NCBI GenBank assembly: GCA_050298555.1
Contig: JBNKUL010000034.1
Location: forward strand, 11,019 to 75,018
Source: JAPHSX01 sp050298555
Lineage (GTDB): Bacteria > Pseudomonadota > Gammaproteobacteria > Thiohalomonadales > Thiohalomonadaceae
Length of the DNA stretch: 64,000 nucleotides
Direction: 5' to 3'
Both the position numbers and the translations under genes were made by a program. The notes under the pieces are model-generated. The model was not told the origin of the DNA, ran no database searches, and was given only the letters and a program-made list of their open reading frames with translations. Positions 33,623-41,623 of this stretch are shown piece by piece. Position 1 is the first letter of the stretch. Each line of letters starts with the position of its first letter.

Positions 33623-36471
33623 AGCGCTGGCTGCTGATCCTGACCGCCGTCGTTGCCTCCATCGTCGGGGCGTCGCAACTCTACCGCGTCTATCACCAGG
33701 ACAAAGGCGCTTCGTCGCTGCAGCCCTTCCGCCTGGCGGTGGTCGGCCCGACGAAGAGCGGTGACACCGCCAAGGGGCAGGCCATGGTCGCCGGAGCGCG
33801 GCTCTTTGTCGAGCGTTATAACGCCCGCCTCCAGGAAGGGGGGCGGCCGCTGGAGGTGGTCCCCTTCGATGACGGCGATTCGAGTAAGCTTGCCGCCGGG
33901 GTGGCGCACACGGTTGCCGCGGATCCCCTGGTGGTGGCGGTGCTGGGCCACCGCGGCAGCAGTGCCTCGCTGGTCGCGGCCAGGGTCTACCGGGAGTTGG
34001 GGGTGCCGATGGTTGGGGCGACCGCCACCGCGCCGGCGATCACCGAGGACAATCCCTGGGCCTTTCGTGTGGTGCCGGACAACGAACTGCAGGGAAGCTT
34101 CCTCGCCCGCTACCTCAAGGCCAGCGGCGTAGAGAAGGCGAGTGTGGTGTTCGACCGGGACGACTACGGCCGCTCCCTCGCCGATGCCTTTGAAAAGTCG
34201 GCCAGGGCGCTGAAGTTGAAGCTGGTGCACAAGCTGGGCTTTGACGGCGCCACCCTGGAGAAGGAGATTACGGCGATGGTGGGCAAGCTGGGCAAGAGTG
34301 CGCCCGGTACCATCTTTATCGCCGCGGGTGATGACGAGGCAGCACAGTTCATTAAGGCGGTCGATGATGCTGGCAAGTCGTGGCCGATGGTCGGCAATGC
34401 CTCCCTGGGTAAGCAGTCATTCCCCGCGCAATTTGCCCGCCTGAAGAAGGAACAGCACCAGCCCGGTTACTACACCAACGGCCTGCTGGCGACCTCGTCG
34501 CTGATCTTCGACGTGGCGAACGAGTCGGCGCAGTACTTTCGTGCACGCTTCCTGAAGAGAGAGGGCGCTCCGCCTGATGCGGCGGCGGCGGCCTACTATG
34601 ATGCCGCGGGTGTCGTGGCCGATGCCCTCGGGCGGGCGCTGGAGACCGGCGGCACGGAGCTGAGCCGCGCCATGAAGGCCGACGACCTGCGCCCCATGCG
34701 CACCATGTTGCGCGACGCCCTGGCTCGTATGAACGAGCCCGACAGGGGCTTTGATGGCGTTACCGGCAAGATCTTTTTCGATGCAGACGGCGATGTGGTG
34801 AAGGCGGTCCCCGTCGGCCGTTACAGCGACGGCCTCTTTGTCTCGGCTCCCACTCAGTTGCAACGGGTAGAGGCCCCGCCGCGGGAGGGGGCGAAGGAGG
34901 GGGCCTTTATACGCCGCCTTGGTGGCGATGAGTTTTACGTCACCCATGTGGTCTATACCGGCATCGAACCGCTGGCAGTGACCAGCTTCAACAGTGACTC
35001 ACTGATCTATGAGGCGGAGTTCCTGCTCTGGTTCCGTTCCTCCAGCGAGGTGGACCCGTCACAGCTCGAGTTCCTCAATGCGGTGGAGCCGGTAGAGCTC
35101 GGTGAGGCGGAGGAGACCCTGGTCGAGGGGGGGGAGCGTTATAGCCGCTATCGGGTGAAGGGGCGCTTCTTTGCCGCGGCCAACGAGGGGCGAGATGCCT
35201 TTGGTGAATATGAGTTGAAGCTGGCATTTAGCCACCGCCACCTGCCGCAAACCAACCTTATCTATGTCGCGGACAGCATCGGCATGGCCGGTGATGGCAC
35301 TCCCTGGGGCAAGCGCCTGGCACAGCAACGCCTGTTCGATGGCGTGGGCGACTGGGCGGTCAAGCATGCGTTGCTCTACCAGGACTCCCTGAAGCGGAAC
35401 AGTTATGGCCATCCCGGAATGGTCGAGGGGGGCAGCGAGCAGCGCGCCTTCTCCCGTTTTAATTTCGAGATGGCGGTAAAGGACAAGAACCTGAGCCTGC
35501 GCGGCCTGTTGCCGCCCAGTGTGCAGCACTGGATCCTGTGGGGCAGTCTGGTGGCGCTCTGCCTGTTGTTGTTGGCCGAAGAGGATGGGCGGCTAAGGAC
35601 CAACCTGCGCGGGGTGTGGCTGGTGGAAGTGGTGTTGGGCTGTTGTGTATTGGCGGCCGCCGAGCCGGTGATTCTCAGCTGGCTGCACGGTGAGGTGGAT
35701 CGCTACTACCTGCGGGTCACCAGCTTTGTCTTCGACGTGCTGTGGTGGCTCTATCTGGCCTATATCCTGGCCAAGGCGGTGCGCCTGTTCGTATGGGACC
35801 GCCTGCAGGAACGTACCGGCCAGCACGTCCCGAATATTGCCCGTCACCTCTCCTCGCTCTTTATCTACCTGATGGCGCTGTACGGCATCGTCGCCTTTGT
35901 GCTCAACAAGGACCCGACCAGCCTGTTGGCGACATCGGGTCTGGTGGCGATGATCCTGGGTCTGGCACTGCAGTCCAATTTGGTCAACGTCTTCTCGGGT
36001 ATCGCCATCAGCCTGGAGAAGCCGTTCCAGATTGGTGACCGTATACGGATGAATTTCGATGCCGGCCCGGTGATCGGACGGGTTGTCGATATGAACTGGC
36101 GCAGCACCAAGATCCGTACCGATCAGGGCTCGGAGATCTCCATGCCCAACGGCACCCTGGCCAATGCCAATATCAATAACCTGACCAGGGCAAGGGCGAC
36201 GGGGGAGAGCTTCACCATCAGCCTGGGTCGGCGTGTCGATCCCTCGCTGGTATTGCAGTCCATGCAGGGCGCGCTGAAGGGGGTCGGCGGGGTGACCGGT
36301 GTGGTGACGAAGGTGGAAGCGATGGGCGAGGAGATGGTCGACTACAGTATCAATGTTGACTTTGATGGTGACCCAGACAGTCTCGTCGTCGCTGAGCTAT
36401 GGGGGCGGATCTGGAAGCGAGCGAGTGAGTTGGAGAGTCGCGCTTTGCCAGCCGCGGTTACCGAACAATAG
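33619..36471 (+). CDS. Periplasmic-binding-protein / MscS channel fusion
   Basis: This 950-residue protein has an N-terminal TM or signal anchor (3-20) and then a type I periplasmic ligand-binding domain (about 35-415) like branched-chain amino-acid receptors: LAVVGPTKSGDTAKGQAMVAG, VLGHRGSSASLVAARVY and VVPDNELQGSFLARYLK. Residues 425-620 form a beta-rich periplasmic domain I cannot name (YEAEFLLWFRSSSEVDP, NLIYVADSIGM). TM segments fall at about 635-655, 672-692, 700-725 and 750-775. The MscS pore and beta domain (about 775-945) reads GLVAMILGLALQSNLVNVFSGIAI, then FQIGDRI and EISMPNGTLANANINNLT. I infer a ligand-gated channel. Confidence 0.85.
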   Translation: MKRWLLILTAVVASIVGASQLYRVYHQDKGASSLQPFRLAVVGPTKSGDTAKGQAMVAGARLFVERYNARLQEGGRPLEVVPFDDGDSSKLAAGVAHTVAADPLVVAVLGHRGSSASLVAARVYRELGVPMVGATATAPAITEDNPWAFRVVPDNELQGSFLARYLKASGVEKASVVFDRDDYGRSLADAFEKSARALKLKLVHKLGFDGATLEKEITAMVGKLGKSAPGTIFIAAGDDEAAQFIKAVDDAGKSWPMVGNASLGKQSFPAQFARLKKEQHQPGYYTNGLLATSSLIFDVANESAQYFRARFLKREGAPPDAAAAAYYDAAGVVADALGRALETGGTELSRAMKADDLRPMRTMLRDALARMNEPDRGFDGVTGKIFFDADGDVVKAVPVGRYSDGLFVSAPTQLQRVEAPPREGAKEGAFIRRLGGDEFYVTHVVYTGIEPLAVTSFNSDSLIYEAEFLLWFRSSSEVDPSQLEFLNAVEPVELGEAEETLVEGGERYSRYRVKGRFFAAANEGRDAFGEYELKLAFSHRHLPQTNLIYVADSIGMAGDGTPWGKRLAQQRLFDGVGDWAVKHALLYQDSLKRNSYGHPGMVEGGSEQRAFSRFNFEMAVKDKNLSLRGLLPPSVQHWILWGSLVALCLLLLAEEDGRLRTNLRGVWLVEVVLGCCVLAAAEPVILSWLHGEVDRYYLRVTSFVFDVLWWLYLAYILAKAVRLFVWDRLQERTGQHVPNIARHLSSLFIYLMALYGIVAFVLNKDPTSLLATSGLVAMILGLALQSNLVNVFSGIAISLEKPFQIGDRIRMNFDAGPVIGRVVDMNWRSTKIRTDQGSEISMPNGTLANANINNLTRARATGESFTISLGRRVDPSLVLQSMQGALKGVGGVTGVVTKVEAMGEEMVDYSINVDFDGDPDSLVVAELWGRIWKRASELESRALPAAVTEQ

Positions 36472-36483
36472 GGACAGAACCGG

Positions 36484-38340
36484 GTGAGTGAGTCGAGTGT
36501 TGCCGTAGAGACCGTGGCCGACGAGGCGATTTTTCGCCACTGCGCCCCTGCGGCGCTAGCCCGCTTCCTGCCGGCGTTGAGCATGCGCTCGCTGAAGGCG
36601 GGGGAGACACTGCTGCGTTCCGGTGAGGCGGCGCAACAGGCCTACTTTCTGGTAAGCGGTCGACTTCGGGTGCTGGCCGGCAGGGGTGATGCCCACCATA
36701 TGGAGCGCGGCTTTGTCGGCCAGGAGGGGGCGATTGGGCTGGATTGCTACCTGCTGACGGCGCAGGCGGTTGATGACAGTGTGGTACTGGAGATGCCCAC
36801 CGAGGCGGTGGATGAGCTGGCTCGCAGCCGTGCCTTTCGCAAGGAGCTGTCGGCCGATTTTGCCAACCTGTTCAACCCCGACAAGGAAGAGGAGGCCGTC
36901 GCGGAGGATGCCGCGGCAGCTGAGAAGGCGGCGCCAACGCACAGTGCGGGGTGGATCAGCGGCTGGTTCCTGGTGTTGTTGTTGCCGTTGCTGGCCTATT
37001 GGTTGATGAGCGAATACGCCGGCTTCAGCGTCAGGGAGCCGGCCCTGCTCTCGGCCATCTTTAGCGCTGCGGTGGTGATGTGGGTGTTCCGCCTGTTGCC
37101 CGATTTCGTGCCCTCGATCTTCGCCATCCTTTGCGTCGTGTTGCTCGGTGTGGCGCCACCGGACGTGGCGCTGTCGGGCTTCTCCTCCAGCACCTTCTTT
37201 ATGGCGCTGAGCATCTTCGGCCTCAGCGCCGTGATCAGCGTCTCGGGGCTGAGCTATCGCATGCTGTTGTGGTTGTTGCGCATCGGCCCGGCGAGCAAGA
37301 GCTGGTACTTCATGAGCCTGTTCCTCTCTGGCGCGCTACTGTCGGTGGTGGTCCCCACCACCAATGGACGCGTGGCCATCGTCACCCCCTTTATCCGCGA
37401 GCTGCTTACCTCCTTCGATGCCAAATCGGCACGTAGCGAGGCGCCCCGGCTGTCGGTGGCGGTACTGGGAGGGTGTACCCTGCTCTCGGCGATCTTCCTC
37501 AGCAGTAAGTCGGTCAACTTTCTGCTGTTCGGCCTGCTGCCGCTGCAGGAGCAGGCGCGCTTTCAGTGGGTCGACTGGCTGATCTCCGCCTCGGTCGCCG
37601 GCGGCGTGCTGCTGCTGCTCTACCTCGTCATCGTTGCAGTGCTGTTTCGCAACAATGCCCGCCCCTCAATTCCGAAACAGCTGATTGTCGACCAGCTCAG
37701 GCTGCTGGGGCCGATGCGCGGTGCCGAGTGGGCGGGGCTGTCGGGGCTTCTGGTGCTGCTGCTCAGTGTGCTGACCGCCAGCCTGCACCACATCGAGGTG
37801 CCCTGGGTGGCGTTGGCGATCCTCTTCTCACTGTTGCTGTTCGACTTCCTCGGCAAGGACGATTTCCGCCACAAGGTGGACTGGAGCTTTCTGGTCTTCC
37901 TCGGCTCGCTGATCGGCCTGGTGGCGACTATCCGCCACGTCGAGCTCGATATGTGGATCACCGCTCAGCTGAACTGGCTCACCGTCTATATGAAGCAGGA
38001 CTTCCCCCTCTTTATCCTGCTGCTGTCGGCCGCCATTGTCGTGGTGCGCCTGGCGCTGCCGATTAACGCCACCGTGGTGATCTTCGCCAGCGTCTTTATC
38101 CCGGTCGCGGTGGGGGTGGGCGTCAATCCGTGGATAGTCGGTTTTGTCATCCTGATGATGGCCGAGGGTTTCATCTGGCCCTTCCAGGCCTCCTACTATA
38201 TGCAGTTCCTCTCCATGGCCGGCCCCGATTCGGGGGGGGAGAGCGGGCGCGTGCTGGTGATGAATGCGATGGGCTACCTGATTAAGCTGGCGGCCATCTA
38301 CGCCTCGATTCCCTACTGGCAACATCTGGGACTGCTGTAA
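36484..38340 (+). CDS. Cyclic-nucleotide-domain / SLC13 (DASS) transporter fusion
   Basis: It starts at GTG, 12 bases after the channel gene. Residues 20-125 form a cNMP-binding/Crp-like domain (LKAGETLLRSGEAAQQAYFLVSGRL). A charged linker to about 150 leads to roughly 12 TM segments of the divalent anion:sodium symporter family. The usual SNT-type sodium/substrate loops read VPTTNGRVAIVTPF (near 290) and LPINATVVIFASVF (near 525), so substrate specificity is uncertain. Relatives carry dicarboxylates or sulfate. Fusion of a cytoplasmic cNMP domain suggests transport gated by a nucleotide ligand. The stop overlaps the next ATG by one base. Confidence 0.82.
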   Translation: MSESSVAVETVADEAIFRHCAPAALARFLPALSMRSLKAGETLLRSGEAAQQAYFLVSGRLRVLAGRGDAHHMERGFVGQEGAIGLDCYLLTAQAVDDSVVLEMPTEAVDELARSRAFRKELSADFANLFNPDKEEEAVAEDAAAAEKAAPTHSAGWISGWFLVLLLPLLAYWLMSEYAGFSVREPALLSAIFSAAVVMWVFRLLPDFVPSIFAILCVVLLGVAPPDVALSGFSSSTFFMALSIFGLSAVISVSGLSYRMLLWLLRIGPASKSWYFMSLFLSGALLSVVVPTTNGRVAIVTPFIRELLTSFDAKSARSEAPRLSVAVLGGCTLLSAIFLSSKSVNFLLFGLLPLQEQARFQWVDWLISASVAGGVLLLLYLVIVAVLFRNNARPSIPKQLIVDQLRLLGPMRGAEWAGLSGLLVLLLSVLTASLHHIEVPWVALAILFSLLLFDFLGKDDFRHKVDWSFLVFLGSLIGLVATIRHVELDMWITAQLNWLTVYMKQDFPLFILLLSAAIVVVRLALPINATVVIFASVFIPVAVGVGVNPWIVGFVILMMAEGFIWPFQASYYMQFLSMAGPDSGGESGRVLVMNAMGYLIKLAAIYASIPYWQHLGLL

Positions 38341-39380
38341 TGAGAAGAGCCCTCTCCGCCCTGTTCCTGCTACTGTTCTTCGTCATCCTCATCGGCGGCA
38401 TTCTCTGGGTCAACGTCAACCGCCCCCGGGTGATGGTGCTGCACAGTTACGACAACGACTATATCTGGACCCGTGACGTCAACGAGGGGATTAACCGGGT
38501 GTTCGACCACCAGTCGAACCTCTATGTGCAACACCATGACATGGGTACCAAGAAGCACAGTGGCAAGGATTACCTGCGCCGTGCCGCGGTTGCCGCACGC
38601 CAGGCGATAAGCCGTTTTGAGCCGGACGTACTGATCGCCGTCGATGACTATGCGCAGAAGCTGGTCGCCATGGAGTACGTGGGCCACCCGAGCATGAGCG
38701 TCGTCTTCGCCGGGGTGAACGGCAGCATCGAGCCCTACGGTTATGACGGCGCCCCCAACGTTACCGGCATCCTCGAGCGCAAACCGGTGAAGGCGCTGAA
38801 GCAGGTGTTGATGATCCTCGCCAGTACCTCGCCGACAGAGATAAAGGGGAAGCCGCGGGTACTGTTCCTAAGCGATGCCTCGCACTCGGCGGAGCGCGAC
38901 GCCGAGTATCTCGACGGGCACGACTGGTCGCCGCTGGAGTACCTTGGTCACAAGTCACAGAGCGACTATGCAGGGTGGAAGCAGCAGGTGCTGGAGCTGG
39001 AGGGTAAGGTCGACTACCTGCTGGTCGGTGGTTATCGTAAGGTGGCGGCCGACGGCGACAACGCCGGTTTTGTACCGCCCGAAGAGATCATGGAGTGGAC
39101 CGAGCAGAACTCGCCGGCTCCTGTAATCGGTATCAACATCTTCAACAGCCGAGACGGTGCCATGCTCTCGGTGGGGGTCTCACCCTACGAACAGGGCGAG
39201 GTGGCGGCTGAGATGGCGATGGCCATCATCCGCGAGGGAAAGCGCGCCGGTGACATTCCCGTTGCCACCTCCAGCCAGTTCGTCATCGCCATGCGCGAGT
39301 CGGTGTTACAACGCCGCCACATCGTGGTGCCGGAGATCTTCGAGGCCTTTGCCAAGGCGACGGATAACTACTTTGATTAA
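38340..39380 (+). CDS. Membrane-anchored ABC-type substrate-binding protein
   Basis: The ATG overlaps the previous stop (TAATG). Residues 5-25 are a TM anchor without a lipobox, and 28-346 resemble ABC_sub_bind/PBP1 receptors: RVMVLHSYDNDYIWTRDVNEG, DVLIAVDDYAQKL, VVFAGVNGS and VIGINIFNSRDGAMLSVGVSP. No ABC permease or ATPase gene is present, so it probably delivers a ligand to, or senses a ligand with, the upstream channel or transporter rather than an ABC system. Ends at a terminator (39409). Confidence 0.8.
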   Translation: MRRALSALFLLLFFVILIGGILWVNVNRPRVMVLHSYDNDYIWTRDVNEGINRVFDHQSNLYVQHHDMGTKKHSGKDYLRRAAVAARQAISRFEPDVLIAVDDYAQKLVAMEYVGHPSMSVVFAGVNGSIEPYGYDGAPNVTGILERKPVKALKQVLMILASTSPTEIKGKPRVLFLSDASHSAERDAEYLDGHDWSPLEYLGHKSQSDYAGWKQQVLELEGKVDYLLVGGYRKVAADGDNAGFVPPEEIMEWTEQNSPAPVIGINIFNSRDGAMLSVGVSPYEQGEVAAEMAMAIIREGKRAGDIPVATSSQFVIAMRESVLQRRHIVVPEIFEAFAKATDNYFD

Positions 39381-39408
39381 CTGTCGGCACTTTCGTGGCA
39401 CAAAAAAA

Positions 39409-39430
39409 GGGGCGCCTCAGGCGCCCCTTT
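39409..39430. terminator. Bidirectional terminator at the end of the channel/transporter operon
   Basis: GGGGCGCC and GGCGCCCC form an 8-bp stem with loop TCA, extended by A and T runs, between convergent genes. Confidence 0.9.
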
Positions 39431-39480
39431 GTATTTCCGCGTAGCGGCCTTTATATCGTCTTGCAGTGGGTGTCCGACAG

Positions 39481-40146
39481 CTAATCCGGCTGATGAAATT
39501 TATAGCCTGCGCCATAGACCGATTTGATACTCTCCTCCAGCCCTACCCCTCTGAGTTTCTTGCGCAGGTTGCGGATGTGGCTGTCGATGGTGCGGTCAGA
39601 GATATCGCGGTAGTCATCGTAGGCCTGATCGAGGATCTGAGCGCGTGAGTAGATACGCTCGGGGTGTTGGTAAAACAGGTCAAACAGCCGGTACTCCAGT
39701 GCGGTGAGGGTGATGCTGCGTCCCTTGATGCAGACCTCCATCTTGTCCGGCAACAGCAGCAGCTCCGTTTCGCGATTCAGTGACGGCGGCGCGCGACGCA
39801 GCAGTGACTTGATGCGCGCCACCAGCTCTCGGGCACTATATGGCTTGCAGAGATAGTCATCGGCACCTGCCTCGAAGCCGATGAGGCGGTCTATCTCATC
39901 AACCCTCGCCGTAGTGATGATGACAGGGATATCGGTAAAGGTACGCAGCTCCTTGCAGATGGTCAGGCCATCGACACCGGGCAGCATCAGGTCGAGGACG
40001 ATGAGGTCGGGCTGTTGCTCGCGTACCCATGACACCACGCCAGTCCCCTCGTCGAGATGGTGGGTGGTAAAGTCTTCGGCCTGCAGGTATTTCTCGACCA
40101 CCCCGGCGATGTCGGGCTCATCTTCAACGATCAGGATATCTGCCAT
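39481..40146 (-). CDS. OmpR/PhoB-family response regulator
   Basis: Residues 1-115 are a receiver with acidic pair E8-D9-E10 (LIVEDEPDI), phospho-acceptor Asp in LIVLDLMLPGVDG (about residue 52), and the Lys in DYLCKPYSARELVARI. Residues 128-221 are a winged-helix DNA-binding domain (LTALEYRLFDLFYQHPERIYS, RTIDSHIRNLRKKL). It lies 3 bases after the kinase gene and is clearly its partner. Target genes unknown; the divergent surface-protein gene at 41624 is the nearest candidate. Confidence 0.94.
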   Translation of the reverse strand: MADILIVEDEPDIAGVVEKYLQAEDFTTHHLDEGTGVVSWVREQQPDLIVLDLMLPGVDGLTICKELRTFTDIPVIITTARVDEIDRLIGFEAGADDYLCKPYSARELVARIKSLLRRAPPSLNRETELLLLPDKMEVCIKGRSITLTALEYRLFDLFYQHPERIYSRAQILDQAYDDYRDISDRTIDSHIRNLRKKLRGVGLEESIKSVYGAGYKFHQPD

Positions 40147-40149
40147 CGT

Positions 40150-41463
40150 TTAATTTCCCCCTGCCGTCACCGGTAGTCTAATGCGTATCTGTAGCCCGCC
40201 CAGCGGCGAGTGGGCCGCGCCAATGGTACCGCCATGATTTTCCACAATAATCTTGCAGATTGCGAGTCCCAGACCGCTGCCGCCGTGGGCGCGGCTGCGC
40301 GATTTATCGACGCGGTAGAAGCGATCGAACAGCCGCGGCAGGTGCTCATCCCCCACGCCGGGGGCGCTATCCTGCAGCAGTATCTCCACCTCGCCACCCT
40401 TGGCCTCGGCGCTGAGCTGCAGCTGGCCCCCGGCATCGGTATAGCGCAGACTGTTCTGCAGCAGATTGCAGAACAGCTGCTGCAGCCGGGCCTCGTCACC
40501 CATCACGTAGAGGCCCTGTTCAAGGCTGGATGTGAAGCTGAGCTCTATCTGCCTCTCCTGTGCCGGCTGCTGGTAGCCGGCCACCACCTCCTCCAGTAGT
40601 GGCAGAAGGGAGACGGGTTCCTGTTTGAAGACCAGCGCCCCGACATCGGCCCGTGACAGCTGGTAGATATCCTCGATCAGCTGGTTCAGCTCGGCCACCT
40701 TGTTCTGCAGCAGCGGGAATGCCTCCTCTCGCTTGAGTATGCCGTCCTCGAAGGCCTCCAGGTTTACCCGCATCGCCGCTAGCGGGGTGCGCAGCTCGTG
40801 GGAGATGTCGACCATCAGCTGCTGCTTGTTCTCCAAAAGCTGCATCACCTCCTCGGTGTGCTGCTTCGCCGCTGCCTGTTCGCGCCGGGTCGTCTTGCGC
40901 AGTTCGTTGTAGGAGCGCTGCAGGGAGAGCTCGTTAAAGTAGGCACTGTAGAAGATCACCAGCGAGGCGAGGGAGAAGCGGATGAAGCTGGTGAAATCCC
41001 ACGCCCCTCCCTGCCAGTTGCCGACCCCCAGGTAGGCCGATGGCAGCAGCAACAAATAGAAGGCGGCCACCACGATGCTGCCGGTACGGTGCCCCTTGAG
41101 CAGCACCGTGAACACCGGGAAGAAGAAGGTCCAGATGAGGCCGTAGCTCTGGTTCTGGTTGACGTTGGCAAACAGCAGCAGGAAGGCGAACAGGGCGACC
41201 ACCACGATATTGATCGCAATATTCAGCCGCTTGTGCACCTGCAGCTGATACATGGCAATAAGGCAGAACACCAGCCCGACGAGGTCCAGAATTCCGGTAC
41301 GGGCGTTGTCATGACTGAAGTTATAAAGGGTGAAGAAGGAGAAGAGGAAGATGATCATCGTCAACAAGGAGGTGATCAGCAGCAGCTGGCGCAGCAGAAA
41401 GATATTGCCGTTGTGATCAATCCCGGCGAGAAGAAAGCGACGAAACCGCTGCCTGATGTTCAT
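40150..41463 (-). CDS. Sensor histidine kinase with multi-TM input domain
   Basis: In this 437-residue protein, residues 20-185 contain about six TM segments with little periplasmic domain, so sensing is probably intramembrane or tied to lipid or redox state. The HisKA H-box is VDISHELRTPLAAMRVN. HATPase motifs follow: NLLQNSLRYT (N box) and GGSGLGLAICKII (G2 box). I chose ATG 41463 (MNIRQRF); the upstream 41520 ATG would add a short non-conserved tail and its ribosome-binding site is spaced too tightly. Cognate regulator is immediately downstream. Confidence 0.9.
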   Translation of the reverse strand: MNIRQRFRRFLLAGIDHNGNIFLLRQLLLITSLLTMIIFLFSFFTLYNFSHDNARTGILDLVGLVFCLIAMYQLQVHKRLNIAINIVVVALFAFLLLFANVNQNQSYGLIWTFFFPVFTVLLKGHRTGSIVVAAFYLLLLPSAYLGVGNWQGGAWDFTSFIRFSLASLVIFYSAYFNELSLQRSYNELRKTTRREQAAAKQHTEEVMQLLENKQQLMVDISHELRTPLAAMRVNLEAFEDGILKREEAFPLLQNKVAELNQLIEDIYQLSRADVGALVFKQEPVSLLPLLEEVVAGYQQPAQERQIELSFTSSLEQGLYVMGDEARLQQLFCNLLQNSLRYTDAGGQLQLSAEAKGGEVEILLQDSAPGVGDEHLPRLFDRFYRVDKSRSRAHGGSGLGLAICKIIVENHGGTIGAAHSPLGGLQIRIRLPVTAGGN

Positions 41464-41593
41464 TGGTCGAGGCCCCCCTTCGGCCCCGAAATAGGATTTT
41501 TCATTATTTCGAAAATGCATATTTCCTGCACATTTGCCCGTTAGTCTATCCAAAATCACAAAAGTATCCTATGCGGGCAGCACCTGATTGTGT

Positions 41594-41603
41594 ACACCGG
41601 TGT
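41594..41603 (+). promoter_or_regulatory. 10-bp palindrome upstream of the surface-protein gene
   Basis: ACACCGGTGT is a perfect palindrome 20 bases before the ATG, in the interval shared with the divergent two-component operon. It is a candidate operator. The sequence alone does not show who binds. Confidence 0.3.
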
Positions 41604-41623
41604 GGGGTGATAGGAGAGGGACG

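Noticed and set aside
41464..41559. Longer histidine kinase start at 41520 or beyond
   Set aside because: The ATG at 41520 has AGGA only 3 bases away, and the added residues before MNIRQRF are not membrane-like; kept as a minor alternative only.
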